Source: Brucella intermedia LMG 3301
GTDB taxonomy: Bacteria > Pseudomonadota > Alphaproteobacteria > Rhizobiales > Rhizobiaceae
Direction: 5' to 3'
Length of the DNA stretch: 64,000 nucleotides
NCBI RefSeq assembly: GCF_000182645.1
Contig: NZ_ACQA01000002.1
Location: 868,001 to 932,000, forward strand
A model generated the notes under the pieces. It ran no database searches. It was not told the origin of the DNA and worked only from the letters and a program-made list of their open reading frames with translations. Shown here one piece after another: positions 8,749 through 17,081 of this stretch. A program made the position numbers and the translations under genes. Every line of letters begins with the position of its first letter. The stretch's first letter is position 1.

Positions 8749-9603
8749 ATGAACGATAAGCGGGCGATGTGGACCTATTACAAGGGCGAATGGCGTGAAG
8801 GGGATGTACGAATTCTAGGCGCAGCCTCGCAGGCGACCTGGCTTGGTTCGCTGGTATTTGATGGCGCACGCCTGTTTGAAGGTGTTACGCCCGATCTCGA
8901 CCGTCATTGTGCACGCGCCAATGATTCAGCCCGCGCTTTGGGATTGGAGCCCACACTTTCTACCAGCGATATCGAAACATTGGCGCGCGAAGGCCTGAAG
9001 AAATTCGCGCCGGGAACAGACGTTTATATCCGTCCCATGTACTGGGCAGAAGAAGGCGACACGAGCACTGTCGCGCCGCTTGCCTCGTCAACGGATTTTG
9101 CACTCTGCCTGGAAGCGATCCCCATGGTCGAACCAAAAGGCTTCACTATCACCACTACGTCGTTCCGCCGACCCTATATGGAAGTCATGCCGGTCAATGC
9201 CAAAGCTGCGTGCCTCTATCCGAACAATGCGCGCATGCTGCGTGAGGCCAAGGCAAAGGGCTTCCACAATGCTCTGGTGACGGACGTTCTTGGCAATGTC
9301 GCAGAAACTGCAACTTCCAACGTTTTCATGGTCCGCGGCGGTGAGGTGTTCACCCCGGCCGCCAACGGCACGTTCCTCAACGGCATCACTCGCCAGAGGG
9401 TCATCAACCTGTTGCGCAATGCGGGCATTTCCGTTCATGAAACCGTTCTGAAAATTGACGACTTCCGCCAGGCAGACGAAATCTTTTCTTCAGGCAACAT
9501 GAGCAAAGTCGTCCCGATCGTCGGTTTCGATGACCGCAAACTGGAATATGGACCGCTGACCAAACGCGCTCGTGCCCTTTATTGGGAATGGGCCCACGCC
9601 TGA
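8749..9603 (+). CDS. Branched-chain amino acid aminotransferase-like protein (class IV)
   Basis: 284-residue fold-type IV PLP enzyme. Family features include the FDGARLFEGV start of the fold, the lysine in VNAKAACLYPNN as likely Schiff-base residue, and LVTDVLGNVAETATSNVFMV with the glutamate that contacts PLP. Such enzymes transaminate branched-chain or D-amino acids, or lyse aminodeoxychorismate. The motif variations suggest a branched-chain-like aminotransferase rather than the main IlvE, so no symbol is given. The frame opens at 8719, but ATG 8749 has an AGGACTAGGA ribosome site directly before it. It ends at a strong terminator. Confidence 0.85.
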   Translation: MNDKRAMWTYYKGEWREGDVRILGAASQATWLGSLVFDGARLFEGVTPDLDRHCARANDSARALGLEPTLSTSDIETLAREGLKKFAPGTDVYIRPMYWAEEGDTSTVAPLASSTDFALCLEAIPMVEPKGFTITTTSFRRPYMEVMPVNAKAACLYPNNARMLREAKAKGFHNALVTDVLGNVAETATSNVFMVRGGEVFTPAANGTFLNGITRQRVINLLRNAGISVHETVLKIDDFRQADEIFSSGNMSKVVPIVGFDDRKLEYGPLTKRARALYWEWAHA

Positions 9604-9614
9604 TATCCACACAC

Positions 9615-9647
9615 AACATCTCCGGTCCTCCGACCGGAGATGTTTTT
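9615..9647 (+). terminator. Intrinsic terminator after the class IV aminotransferase
   Basis: A 13-bp perfect stem (AACATCTCCGGTC 9615-9627 with GACCGGAGATGTT 9632-9644), a 4-base loop and a short T tail, 12 bp past the stop codon. Confidence 0.9.
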
Positions 9648-9677
9648 CACCGCTCGCAAATCTGACATCGCCGTTAC

Positions 9678-10439
9678 ATGATCGAACATACGCCCCTTTT
9701 TCTCGCAATCGCAGTCATTGCGGCATTTCTTGTCGGGCTTTCAAAAGGTGGCTTGCCGTCGGTTGGTACACTTGCCGTTCCCTTGATGGCATTAGTCATA
9801 TCACCCGTCACTGCTGCTGCGCTTTTGCTTCCGATCTATGTCATCAGCGATATGTTCGGGCTGTATCTTTACCGCCGCCATTTTTCCCCACGCAATCTCG
9901 CGATCCTGACTCCCGCCGCGATTCTCGGCGTCGGCATCGGATGGATGTTCAGTGCGCACCTGTCGCCTACATTCATAGGAATGCTGGTCGGCTTGGTTGG
10001 TATCCTTTTCTGTTTCAACGCGTGGTTCGGCGCCCGTTATCGTAAGAAAGCCAGAAAGGCGGATGTGCCCGGCGGAGCATTCTGGGGTGTACTTACCGGA
10101 CTGACCAGCTTTGTCTCTCATTCCGGGGCTCCACCGTTTCAGATGTATGTGTTGCCACAACACCTCCCGAAGCTGGTCTTCGCCGGTACCTCGACTATTC
10201 TTTTCGCCATCGTCAACGCCGTTAAACTCGTTCCTTACTGGCAGTTGCAGCAGTTTTCCCACCTCGATACGTCGCTTGGTCTCTGGCTGGTTCCCGCTGC
10301 AATAGTCGGTACCTTCGTCGGCGCCAAGCTGACGCGAATAATGCCGGACGGTCCGTTTTTCTTGCTGGTTCAACTGACCTTGTTCGGACTCTCCATCAAG
10401 CTGATTGCCGACTGGACCGTGCCTTATCTCTTCGGTTGA
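9678..10439 (+). CDS. Sulfite exporter TauE/SafE family protein
   Basis: 253-residue membrane protein with seven to eight hydrophobic segments and the TauE/SafE signatures: GLSKGGLPSVGTLAVPLMAL at the first repeat and GVLTGLTSFVSHSGAPPFQMY at the second, the two inverted halves of the family. Members export sulfite, sulfoacetate or other organic anions, or act as uptake permeases. It lies between an aminotransferase and an FAD dehydrogenase on the same strand but after a terminator, so it probably has its own promoter. Substrate unknown. Confidence 0.85.
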   Translation: MIEHTPLFLAIAVIAAFLVGLSKGGLPSVGTLAVPLMALVISPVTAAALLLPIYVISDMFGLYLYRRHFSPRNLAILTPAAILGVGIGWMFSAHLSPTFIGMLVGLVGILFCFNAWFGARYRKKARKADVPGGAFWGVLTGLTSFVSHSGAPPFQMYVLPQHLPKLVFAGTSTILFAIVNAVKLVPYWQLQQFSHLDTSLGLWLVPAAIVGTFVGAKLTRIMPDGPFFLLVQLTLFGLSIKLIADWTVPYLFG

Positions 10440-10523
10440 ATAGTTTCAGCCATCGCTTGCAACGCTTCGTCCCTTCAGTCACGATGCCTGTATCAAGCGC
10501 CTTTTGGGAGAGAGGAAGCGGGG

Positions 10524-12182
10524 ATGGCTGATGCTGATGCGATTATCATCGGAGCAGGACTAGCGGGGCTTGTCGCGGCTCACGAGCTGGCTGCTGCCGG
10601 GCGCAAAGTCATTCTCCTCGAACAGGAAGGCGAAAACTCCATCGGCGGACAGGCATTCTGGTCGCTCGGTGGACTGTTTATGGTCGACAGTCCCGAACAG
10701 CGTCGTCTTGGAATCAAGGACAATATTGATCTCGCACGGCAAGATTGGTTCGGCTCGGCACAATTTGATCGACCCGAAGACCACTGGCCAAAGCGCTGGG
10801 CGGAATCTTATCTGGCGTTTGCCGCCGGAGAAATGCGATCCTGGCTCCACAGTCTCGGCATGCGCTGGTTTCCTGTTGTGGGCTGGGCAGAGCGCGGCGG
10901 CGCGCGAGCAGATGGTCACGGCAATTCCGTGCCGCGTTTTCATATTACGTGGGGCACTGGGCCCGCCGTCGTTGCGCCGTTCGAACGATCTCTTCGTGAA
11001 GCGATCGGCAAAGGGCTTATTACCTTGAAATGCCGCCACCGAGTCAACAGCATAGCCACTACAGACGGACGAGCCAGCGGCGTCTATGGCGAAGTGCTGG
11101 CCCCTTCGACCGTTGAGCGCGGGAAACCTTCATCACGAGATGCCGTAGGGGAGTTCGCCTACTTCGCGGACTGCGTGATCGTCACGTCGGGGGGAATAGG
11201 CGGAGATCCCGACAAAGTTCGAAGAGCATGGCCACGCGACCGGCTCGGCAATCCGCCGAAAGAAATGGTGTTGGGTGTTCCGGCCCATGTCGATGGGCGA
11301 GGCATTGATATCGCGGTAGCCGCAGGCGGTCACGTCATCAATGCCGATCGCATGTGGCACTACACGGAAGGCGTGCGCAACTGGGACCCGATTTGGCCGA
11401 ACCATGGCATTCGCACTCTGCCGGGACCGTCTTCCATGTGGTTCGACGCCAGGGGTGATCGCCTCCCTGCCCCCTATCTCCCCGGTTTCGACACACTGGG
11501 CACGCTCAAACATATTCTATCCACCGGCTACGATTATTCCTGGTTCGTCCTGACGGAGAAAATCATTCGTAAGGAATTCTCCCTGTCCGGATCGGAACAA
11601 AACCCGGATATCACCGGCAAGGACTGGAAACTCTTGCTTAAAAGCCGCCTTGGTAAAGCCCCGCCACCTCCGGTGAAGGCATTTCTGGACAATGGAGCGG
11701 ATTTCGTCACAGCGGTTACGCTTGATGAACTCATTGCAAAAATGAACAGTCTAACGGGAGAAAAGCTTCTCAAGCTTGACCATATACGCGATCAAATCGA
11801 AGCGCGGGACCGCGAGCTGATCAATCGCTATTCCAAGGATGCTCAGGTAATGGCGATTCATAATGCCAGGGCCTATATCGGCGATCGTCTTACACGCGCC
11901 GTTCCCCTGCATCCAATGCTGGAAGCTTCCAATGGTCCACTCATTGCAGTCAAACTTCATATTCTGACACGCAAGACACTCGGCGGCCTGCATACCGACT
12001 TGGACGCCCAGGTTCTCAATTCAGCTGGAGAAAGAGTACCTGGCCTGTACGCTGCAGGTGAGGCCGCCGGTTTCGGCGGCGGCGGCTATCACGGATATAA
12101 CGCGCTTGAGGGGACGTTTCTTGGCGGCTGCATCTTTTCCGGTCGGACGGCGGGCCGGGCTGCAGCTGCAGCCTCGCTCTAA
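10524..12182 (+). CDS. FAD-binding dehydrogenase (3-ketosteroid dehydrogenase/fumarate reductase-like)
   Basis: 552-residue flavoprotein. The N-terminus carries the Rossmann dinucleotide motif GAGLAGLVAAHEL followed by the acidic ILLEQEGE strand end. The C-terminus carries the second FAD-contact region GLYAAGEAAGFGGGGYHG, typical of the KstD/flavocytochrome c group. The catalytic cap domain lies between. A GAGAGGAAGCGGGG ribosome site precedes the ATG. Close relatives are annotated only as FAD-binding dehydrogenase, and the substrate (steroid-like, alicyclic or a small acid) is not evident. Upstream is a TauE-type exporter 84 bp away; downstream begins the kdp operon. Confidence 0.85.
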   Translation: MADADAIIIGAGLAGLVAAHELAAAGRKVILLEQEGENSIGGQAFWSLGGLFMVDSPEQRRLGIKDNIDLARQDWFGSAQFDRPEDHWPKRWAESYLAFAAGEMRSWLHSLGMRWFPVVGWAERGGARADGHGNSVPRFHITWGTGPAVVAPFERSLREAIGKGLITLKCRHRVNSIATTDGRASGVYGEVLAPSTVERGKPSSRDAVGEFAYFADCVIVTSGGIGGDPDKVRRAWPRDRLGNPPKEMVLGVPAHVDGRGIDIAVAAGGHVINADRMWHYTEGVRNWDPIWPNHGIRTLPGPSSMWFDARGDRLPAPYLPGFDTLGTLKHILSTGYDYSWFVLTEKIIRKEFSLSGSEQNPDITGKDWKLLLKSRLGKAPPPPVKAFLDNGADFVTAVTLDELIAKMNSLTGEKLLKLDHIRDQIEARDRELINRYSKDAQVMAIHNARAYIGDRLTRAVPLHPMLEASNGPLIAVKLHILTRKTLGGLHTDLDAQVLNSAGERVPGLYAAGEAAGFGGGGYHGYNALEGTFLGGCIFSGRTAGRAAAAASL

Positions 12183-12290
12183 CTCTCGTTCCCTGGCATC
12201 GCTCCTAAAGGGCCGCTTCCATATATGAGTTTTTTATTTTTCGGTCCCGGCTTCGCTCTCGAAACCCTATGCCAAACGGCAACATAATGC

Positions 12291-12307
12291 CCCTGTAAGA
12301 AACAGGG
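12291..12307 (+). promoter_or_regulatory. Small hairpin at the start of the kdp leader
   Basis: CCCTGT (12291-12296) pairs with ACAGGG (12302-12307) around a 5-base loop. The 3' arm overlaps the AGGGAG ribosome site of the first small protein gene, and a second mini-stem GCCC/GGGC (12309-12320) sits directly before its ATG. A possible translational control element; the stems are short and could be chance. Confidence 0.3.
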
Positions 12308-12320
12308 AGCCCTCTCGGGC

Positions 12321-12407
12321 ATGATTATGGATTTCTTCGTCCTTGCAATCGGCATCGGCTTTTTTAGCCTGCTGTTCGGCTATTTGCGCATCTGCGAAAG
12401 GCTTTGA
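12321..12407 (+). CDS. Small single-span membrane protein at the head of the kdp operon
   Basis: 28-residue open frame. One hydrophobic segment (about residues 4-21) is followed by a short basic/polar tail ending RICERL. An AGGGAG site lies 11 bases before the ATG. Its stop is 8 bp ahead of kdpF, so it should be co-transcribed and translated with the kdp genes. I recall similar tiny hydrophobic proteins ending in C-E-R-L ahead of kdpF in other bacteria, but I cannot verify this here. It could be a second KdpF-like accessory peptide that stabilises KdpA/KdpB in the membrane. It is too short for standard gene finders. Confidence 0.6.
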   Translation: MIMDFFVLAIGIGFFSLLFGYLRICERL

Positions 12408-12415
12408 GGCAGGTC

Positions 12416-12505
12416 ATGATGATCGAATACATCGCCGGCGCTTTGGTCGCCGTCTTCATAGCCGCCTATCTTCTTTATGCGCTTTTGCGACCAGAACGAT
12501 TCTAA
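12416..12505 (+). CDS. kdpF: K+-transporting ATPase subunit KdpF
   Basis: 29-residue membrane peptide, the same length as Escherichia coli KdpF, with one hydrophobic helix and the recognisable C-terminal pattern YALLRPERF. KdpF sits at the KdpA/KdpB interface and stabilises the KdpFABC complex. It starts with two consecutive ATG codons (12416 and 12419); the GAGGCAGG ribosome site just before favours either. It lies 56 bp ahead of kdpA. Confidence 0.9.
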   Translation: MMIEYIAGALVAVFIAAYLLYALLRPERF

Positions 12506-12561
12506 GCGGGTTTCTGGCCGACACCACGTAACCGGCAGCTATTCAGTCCTCGGAAAAGAAA

Positions 12562-14265
12562 ATGACCCTTAATGGATGGATTCAGATCCTCGTTTTCTGC
12601 GGGATCATCATTTTGCTCGTCAAGCCGCTCGGCGGCTACATGACGCGCGTTTTCAACGGTGAACGGACTTTTCTTTCACCAATCCTGGTGCCTGCGGAGC
12701 GCGGGCTTTATCGTCTCGCAGGCACGAGCGAACGCGAAGAGCAGCACTGGACAACCTACACCGTTTCCCTGCTTCTTTTCAACCTGGCGGGCTTTTTGCT
12801 CCTTTACGTGCTCCAGCGGGTTCAAGGCTCCCTGCCCTTCAATCCGATGGGCATGAGCAACGTTCCCGCTGATCTCGCCTTCAACACCACCGCAAGTTTT
12901 GTCACCAACACCAACTGGCAGAACTATGGCGGCGAAAGCACACTCTCTTACGTGACGCAAATGGCAGGGCTGACAGTGCAAAACTTCGTTTCAGCTGCGA
13001 CCGGCGTTGCCATCGCCATAGCGCTCATTCGCGCGTTCTCGCGTAAGTCGATGAAGACGCTTGGAAATTTCTGGGTCGATCTTACGCGCTGCACGCTCTA
13101 CATCCTACTGCCCTTGTGCGTCCTCCTTACCTTGGCTTTCGTCAGTCTCGGCGTGCCGCAAACGATTGGAGCCTATGCCGAAGCTACGACGCTGGAGGGT
13201 GCGCGACAGGTGATAGCGCTCGGGCCAGTCGCCTCGCAACTCGCGATCAAGATGCTTGGCACCAATGGCGGCGGCTTTTTCAACGCCAATTCCGCGCATC
13301 CTTTCGAAAACCCCGACGCCATTTCCAACCTGATCCAGATGGTTGCGATTTTCGCCATCGGTGCTTCGCTGACCAACGTCTTCGGGCGGATGGTCGGCAA
13401 CGAGCGCCAAGGCTGGGCGATCTTTGCCGCCATGGGCATATTGTTCGTCGCGGGCGTTGCAGTCTGCTACTGGGCGGAAGCCACCGGCAATCCTCTTATC
13501 CATGCACTCGGAATTGACGGCGGCAACATGGAAGGTAAGGAAACACGCTTCGGCATCGCTATGTCCGCGCTATTCGCCGTTGTTACAACCGCTGCCTCAT
13601 GTGGCGCAGTGATCGCCATGCATGACAGCATGATGGCGCTCGGCGGAATGATCCCCATGATCAATATGATGCTTGGGGAGATAATCATCGGCGGGGTTGG
13701 CGCAGGCTTCTACGGCATAGTCCTCTTCGTCGTCGTCGCCATTTTCGTAGCTGGCCTGATGGTTGGGCGAACTCCCGAATATCTCGGCAAAAAAATCGAA
13801 GCCAAGGAGGTGAAGATGGCGATGCTGGCCGTCCTTTGCCTGCCGTTGTCCATTCTTGGATTCACGGCCATTGCTTCGGTCCTACCGACAGGTCTGGCGT
13901 CAATCGCCAACCCCGGCCCGCATGGCTTCTCGGAAATCCTCTACGCCTATACCTCAGGGACAGCGAATAATGGTTCTGCCTTTGGTGGATTATCCGGCAA
14001 TACGCCGTGGTACAACATCACGATCGGTCTCGCCATGTTGATGGGAAGGTTTCTCGTCATCATTCCGGCTCTCGCAATCGCCGGTTCGCTTGTCGCCAAG
14101 AAAGCCGCTCCGCAATCCGCCGGTACCTTCCCGACAACAGGCCCGCTTTTCGTCGGCTTGCTGATTGGCGTCATTCTCGTAGTCGGTGGCTTGATTTTCT
14201 TCCCCGCGCTGGCGCTCGGGCCCGTCGCCGAGCACTTCGCAATGATCAAGGGACAAATGTTCTGA
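12562..14265 (+). CDS. kdpA: K+-transporting ATPase subunit A
   Basis: 567-residue channel-like subunit of the high-affinity KdpFABC potassium pump, related to KtrB/TrkH transporters. The selectivity-filter loops are visible, for example [24 protein letters not shown] and [15 protein letters not shown], each with the glycine that lines the K+ path. About ten membrane helices and normal length. The ATG follows a GGAAAAGA ribosome site. Its TGA stop overlaps the ATG of a 28-residue membrane ORF (14265), which is unusual for kdp operons. Confidence 0.98.
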   Translation: MTLNGWIQILVFCGIIILLVKPLGGYMTRVFNGERTFLSPILVPAERGLYRLAGTSEREEQHWTTYTVSLLLFNLAGFLLLYVLQRVQGSLPFNPMGMSNVPADLAFNTTASFVTNTNWQNYGGESTLSYVTQMAGLTVQNFVSAATGVAIAIALIRAFSRKSMKTLGNFWVDLTRCTLYILLPLCVLLTLAFVSLGVPQTIGAYAEATTLEGARQVIALGPVASQLAIKMLGTNGGGFFNANSAHPFENPDAISNLIQMVAIFAIGASLTNVFGRMVGNERQGWAIFAAMGILFVAGVAVCYWAEATGNPLIHALGIDGGNMEGKETRFGIAMSALFAVVTTAASCGAVIAMHDSMMALGGMIPMINMMLGEIIIGGVGAGFYGIVLFVVVAIFVAGLMVGRTPEYLGKKIEAKEVKMAMLAVLCLPLSILGFTAIASVLPTGLASIANPGPHGFSEILYAYTSGTANNGSAFGGLSGNTPWYNITIGLAMLMGRFLVIIPALAIAGSLVAKKAAPQSAGTFPTTGPLFVGLLIGVILVVGGLIFFPALALGPVAEHFAMIKGQMF

Positions 14266-14351
14266 TGCTGCGCCCCTCAAACTGCATCCTCTCTATCCTT
14301 CTGGCAACGACCGCCATCCTTCTCGCGGTTCAGCTTGCCGGGTTGATCTGA
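14265..14351 (+). CDS. Small single-span membrane protein between kdpA and kdpB
   Basis: 28-residue frame whose ATG shares a base with the kdpA stop (TGATG), an arrangement that favours translational coupling. Residues 7-27 form one hydrophobic helix (ILSILLATTAILLAVQLAGL) after a short MLRPSN start. About three quarters of the codons end in G or C, as expected for a coding gene here. It ends 41 bp before kdpB, which has its own ribosome site. The classical E. coli operon has no gene in this position. It may be an accessory peptide of the Kdp complex, or a non-functional frame used for re-initiation. Confidence 0.55.
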   Translation: MLRPSNCILSILLATTAILLAVQLAGLI

Positions 14352-14392
14352 GATTTTCCGAAACGGAAACGTAATTTACTGGAGCCTCCTTT

Positions 14393-16447
14393 ATGAGCCA
14401 GTCCAAATCCGCGAGCATTCTCGATGCCCGCATCCTTTTACCCGCCATCGGCGATGCCTTCCGCAAGCTCAACCCGAGGAGCCTTGCACGCAATCCGGTA
14501 ATGTTTGTGGTTGCAGTCGTTTCACTGTTGAGCACTTTGCTTCTCCTGAAGGACGTTGCCACCAGCAATCCCGATGCCAGCTTCTCGTTCCAGATCGTTC
14601 TCTGGCTATGGTTCACGGTTCTGTTTGCGAATTTTGCTGAAGCCGTCGCCGAAGGACGTGGAAAGGCGCAGGCGGACTCCCTGCGCCGCACACGAACAGA
14701 AACGCAGGCCAAACTTCTGGATAGTCCGGAAAGCCAAAGCTGGAAGAATGTACCGGGGACCAGTCTGAAGGTGGGTGATGTGGTTCTGGTGGAAGCCAGT
14801 GACATTATTCCCTCGGATGGCGAAGTCATCGAAGGCGTGGCCTCCGTTAACGAAGCGGCCATCACCGGGGAATCCGCACCGGTCATTCGCGAGTCCGGCG
14901 GCGACCGCTCCGCCGTCACCGGTGGAACACAGGTCCTGTCCGACTGGATCAAGGTCCGCATCACTGCCGCGCAGGGTTCAACCTTCATCGACAAGATGAT
15001 CAGCCTGGTGGAAGGTGCCGAACGTCAGAAGACGCCGAATGAGATCGCACTCAACATTCTGCTTGCAGGCATGACGCTGATATTCGTTCTGGCCGTTGTG
15101 ACAATCCCGAGTTTTGCGACCTATGCAGGCGGTTATGTTCCGGTCACAGTGCTGGTTGCACTGTTTGTAACACTCATCCCGACTACAATCGGCGCCTTGC
15201 TTTCCGCTATTGGCATTGCGGGCATGGATCGTCTCGTTCGGTTCAACGTGCTTGCCATGTCTGGTCGTGCCGTAGAGGCCGCAGGGGACGTCGACACGCT
15301 TCTTCTCGACAAGACCGGAACGATCACCCTCGGCAATCGTCAGGCGACTGCTTTTGTACCTGTCAGCGGCGTAACCGCGCAAAACTTGGCCGACGCGGCA
15401 CAGTTGGCTTCGCTTGCCGATGAGACACCGGAAGGTCGCTCTATCGTCGTTCTTGCCAAGGAAAAATACGGCCTGCGTGGGCGCGACATGCAGAGCCTTC
15501 ACGCTCATTTTGTACCGTTCACCGCACAAAGCCGCATGAGCGGGGTAGATGTTGAAGGTTCTGTCATTCGCAAAGGTGCGGTGGATGCGGTGCTCGCCTA
15601 TGTGGAGCAGAGCAGCCGCGTTGATCAAGGCACCCTGTCCGGACTGCAATCCATCGCTGATACGATCGCCAAGGCGGGCGGCACACCGCTTGCTGTCGCC
15701 AAGGATGGTCAACTCCTTGGTGTCGTGCATCTGAAGGACATCGTCAAAGGCGGCATCCGTGAACGCTTCGCGGAACTGCGCCGGATGGGTATTCGTACAG
15801 TCATGATTACCGGTGATAACCCGATGACCGCAGCAGCCATCGCCGCCGAAGCCGGGGTGGACGACTTTCTGGCGCAGGCAACGCCTGAAAACAAACTGTC
15901 TTTGATCCGCGAGGAACAGTCCAAGGGCAAACTTGTTGCAATGTGCGGCGATGGCACCAATGATGCCCCTGCCCTTGCGCAAGCTGATGTAGGCGTGGCC
16001 ATGAACACCGGCACGGTTGCCGCGCGTGAAGCAGGCAATATGGTCGACCTCGACAGTGATCCCACGAAACTCATCGAAATTGTTGAGATCGGCAAGCAAT
16101 TGCTGATGACGCGGGGGGCACTGACCACATTCTCCATCGCCAATGACATTGCGAAGTACTTTGCAATCATTCCGGCGATGTTTCTGGCCTTTTATCCGCA
16201 GTTGGGCGCGCTCAACATTATGGGATTGGCTTCTCCACAGAGTGCCATTTTGTCGGCCATCATCTTCAATGCCCTGATCATTGTGGCCCTGATCCCGCTT
16301 TCGTTGAGAGGCGTCACCTATAAGCCGGTCGGCGCAGGCGCTCTCCTTTCGCGTAATCTTTTAATCTACGGACTCGGCGGTGTCGTCGTGCCGTTCGTGG
16401 GCATCAAGGCCATCGATCTGGCGATTATCACCCTTGGCCTCGTATAA
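14393..16447 (+). CDS. kdpB: K+-transporting P-type ATPase subunit B
   Basis: 684-residue P1A-type ATPase that hydrolyses ATP to energise K+ import through KdpA. The phosphorylation motif DKTGTIT has its aspartate at residue 306, close to Asp307 of E. coli. The actuator motif TGESAP, the nucleotide-binding region and the hinge motif [18 protein letters not shown] are all present. Normal length, seven membrane helices expected. Ribosome site GGAG lies ahead of the ATG; kdpC follows after 12 bp. Confidence 0.98.
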   Translation: MSQSKSASILDARILLPAIGDAFRKLNPRSLARNPVMFVVAVVSLLSTLLLLKDVATSNPDASFSFQIVLWLWFTVLFANFAEAVAEGRGKAQADSLRRTRTETQAKLLDSPESQSWKNVPGTSLKVGDVVLVEASDIIPSDGEVIEGVASVNEAAITGESAPVIRESGGDRSAVTGGTQVLSDWIKVRITAAQGSTFIDKMISLVEGAERQKTPNEIALNILLAGMTLIFVLAVVTIPSFATYAGGYVPVTVLVALFVTLIPTTIGALLSAIGIAGMDRLVRFNVLAMSGRAVEAAGDVDTLLLDKTGTITLGNRQATAFVPVSGVTAQNLADAAQLASLADETPEGRSIVVLAKEKYGLRGRDMQSLHAHFVPFTAQSRMSGVDVEGSVIRKGAVDAVLAYVEQSSRVDQGTLSGLQSIADTIAKAGGTPLAVAKDGQLLGVVHLKDIVKGGIRERFAELRRMGIRTVMITGDNPMTAAAIAAEAGVDDFLAQATPENKLSLIREEQSKGKLVAMCGDGTNDAPALAQADVGVAMNTGTVAAREAGNMVDLDSDPTKLIEIVEIGKQLLMTRGALTTFSIANDIAKYFAIIPAMFLAFYPQLGALNIMGLASPQSAILSAIIFNALIIVALIPLSLRGVTYKPVGAGALLSRNLLIYGLGGVVVPFVGIKAIDLAIITLGLV

Positions 16448-16459
16448 GGATAAGCAAAA

Positions 16460-17032
16460 ATGCTGAAACAACTTCGTCCAGCGCTTGTCATGATCGTGTC
16501 GCTTACCGTTATAACCGGATTACTCTATCCGCTCGGCATGACCGGCATCGCCCAAGCGATCTTTCCGGCGAAAGCCAGTGGCAGCCTTATCGAAAAGGAC
16601 GGCACAATCATCGGCTCCCAATTGATCGGCCAGAATTTTACCAGCGATCGGTATTTTCACGGTCGGCCATCTGCCGCAGGAAAAGACGGTTACGATGCCG
16701 CAAGCTCCGGTGGTTCCAATCTGGGCCCAACCAATCCAAAGCTCATTGAGCGGATTAAAGCGAACGCCGCGGCCCTTGCGCACCAAGAAGGCTCTACAGA
16801 ACCACCGATTGACCTCGTGACAACATCTGCAAGCGGTCTTGATCCGCATATCTCCCCGGAGGCAGCCTTCTATCAGGTGCCTCGCGTTGCAAAGGCACGC
16901 GGGATTGATGAAGCCGCATTGCGCCGGATTGTAGAGCAACAGATCGAACCTCGTGAACTTGGATTCCTCGGGGAGCCGGTGGTCAATGTTCTCGAGCTGA
17001 ACCTTGTTCTGGACAGGGACGAAACCAAGTAG
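16460..17032 (+). CDS. kdpC: K+-transporting ATPase subunit C
   Basis: 190-residue protein with one N-terminal membrane helix (about residues 9-30) and a periplasmic domain, as in KdpC. Conserved stretches [15 protein letters not shown] and [16 protein letters not shown] are clear. KdpC acts as a chaperone-like subunit that raises ATP affinity of KdpB. AAGGATAA forms the ribosome site. A hairpin with a weak T tail follows the stop and may reduce read-through into kdpDE. Confidence 0.97.
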   Translation: MLKQLRPALVMIVSLTVITGLLYPLGMTGIAQAIFPAKASGSLIEKDGTIIGSQLIGQNFTSDRYFHGRPSAAGKDGYDAASSGGSNLGPTNPKLIERIKANAAALAHQEGSTEPPIDLVTTSASGLDPHISPEAAFYQVPRVAKARGIDEAALRRIVEQQIEPRELGFLGEPVVNVLELNLVLDRDETK

Positions 17033-17040
17033 AATAACTC

Positions 17041-17070
17041 GGGCGGCAAGATTTGCCGCCCTTTCCTGTT
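17041..17070 (+). terminator. Terminator-like hairpin between kdpC and kdpD
   Basis: A 9-bp perfect stem (GGGCGGCAA 17041-17049 with TTGCCGCCC 17053-17061), a 3-base loop and the tail TTTCCTGTT. It lies 8 bp past kdpC and 10 bp before the kdpD ribosome site. It probably causes partial termination, giving more pump than sensor. Confidence 0.65.
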
Positions 17071-17081
17071 AGGAGCCTTGT

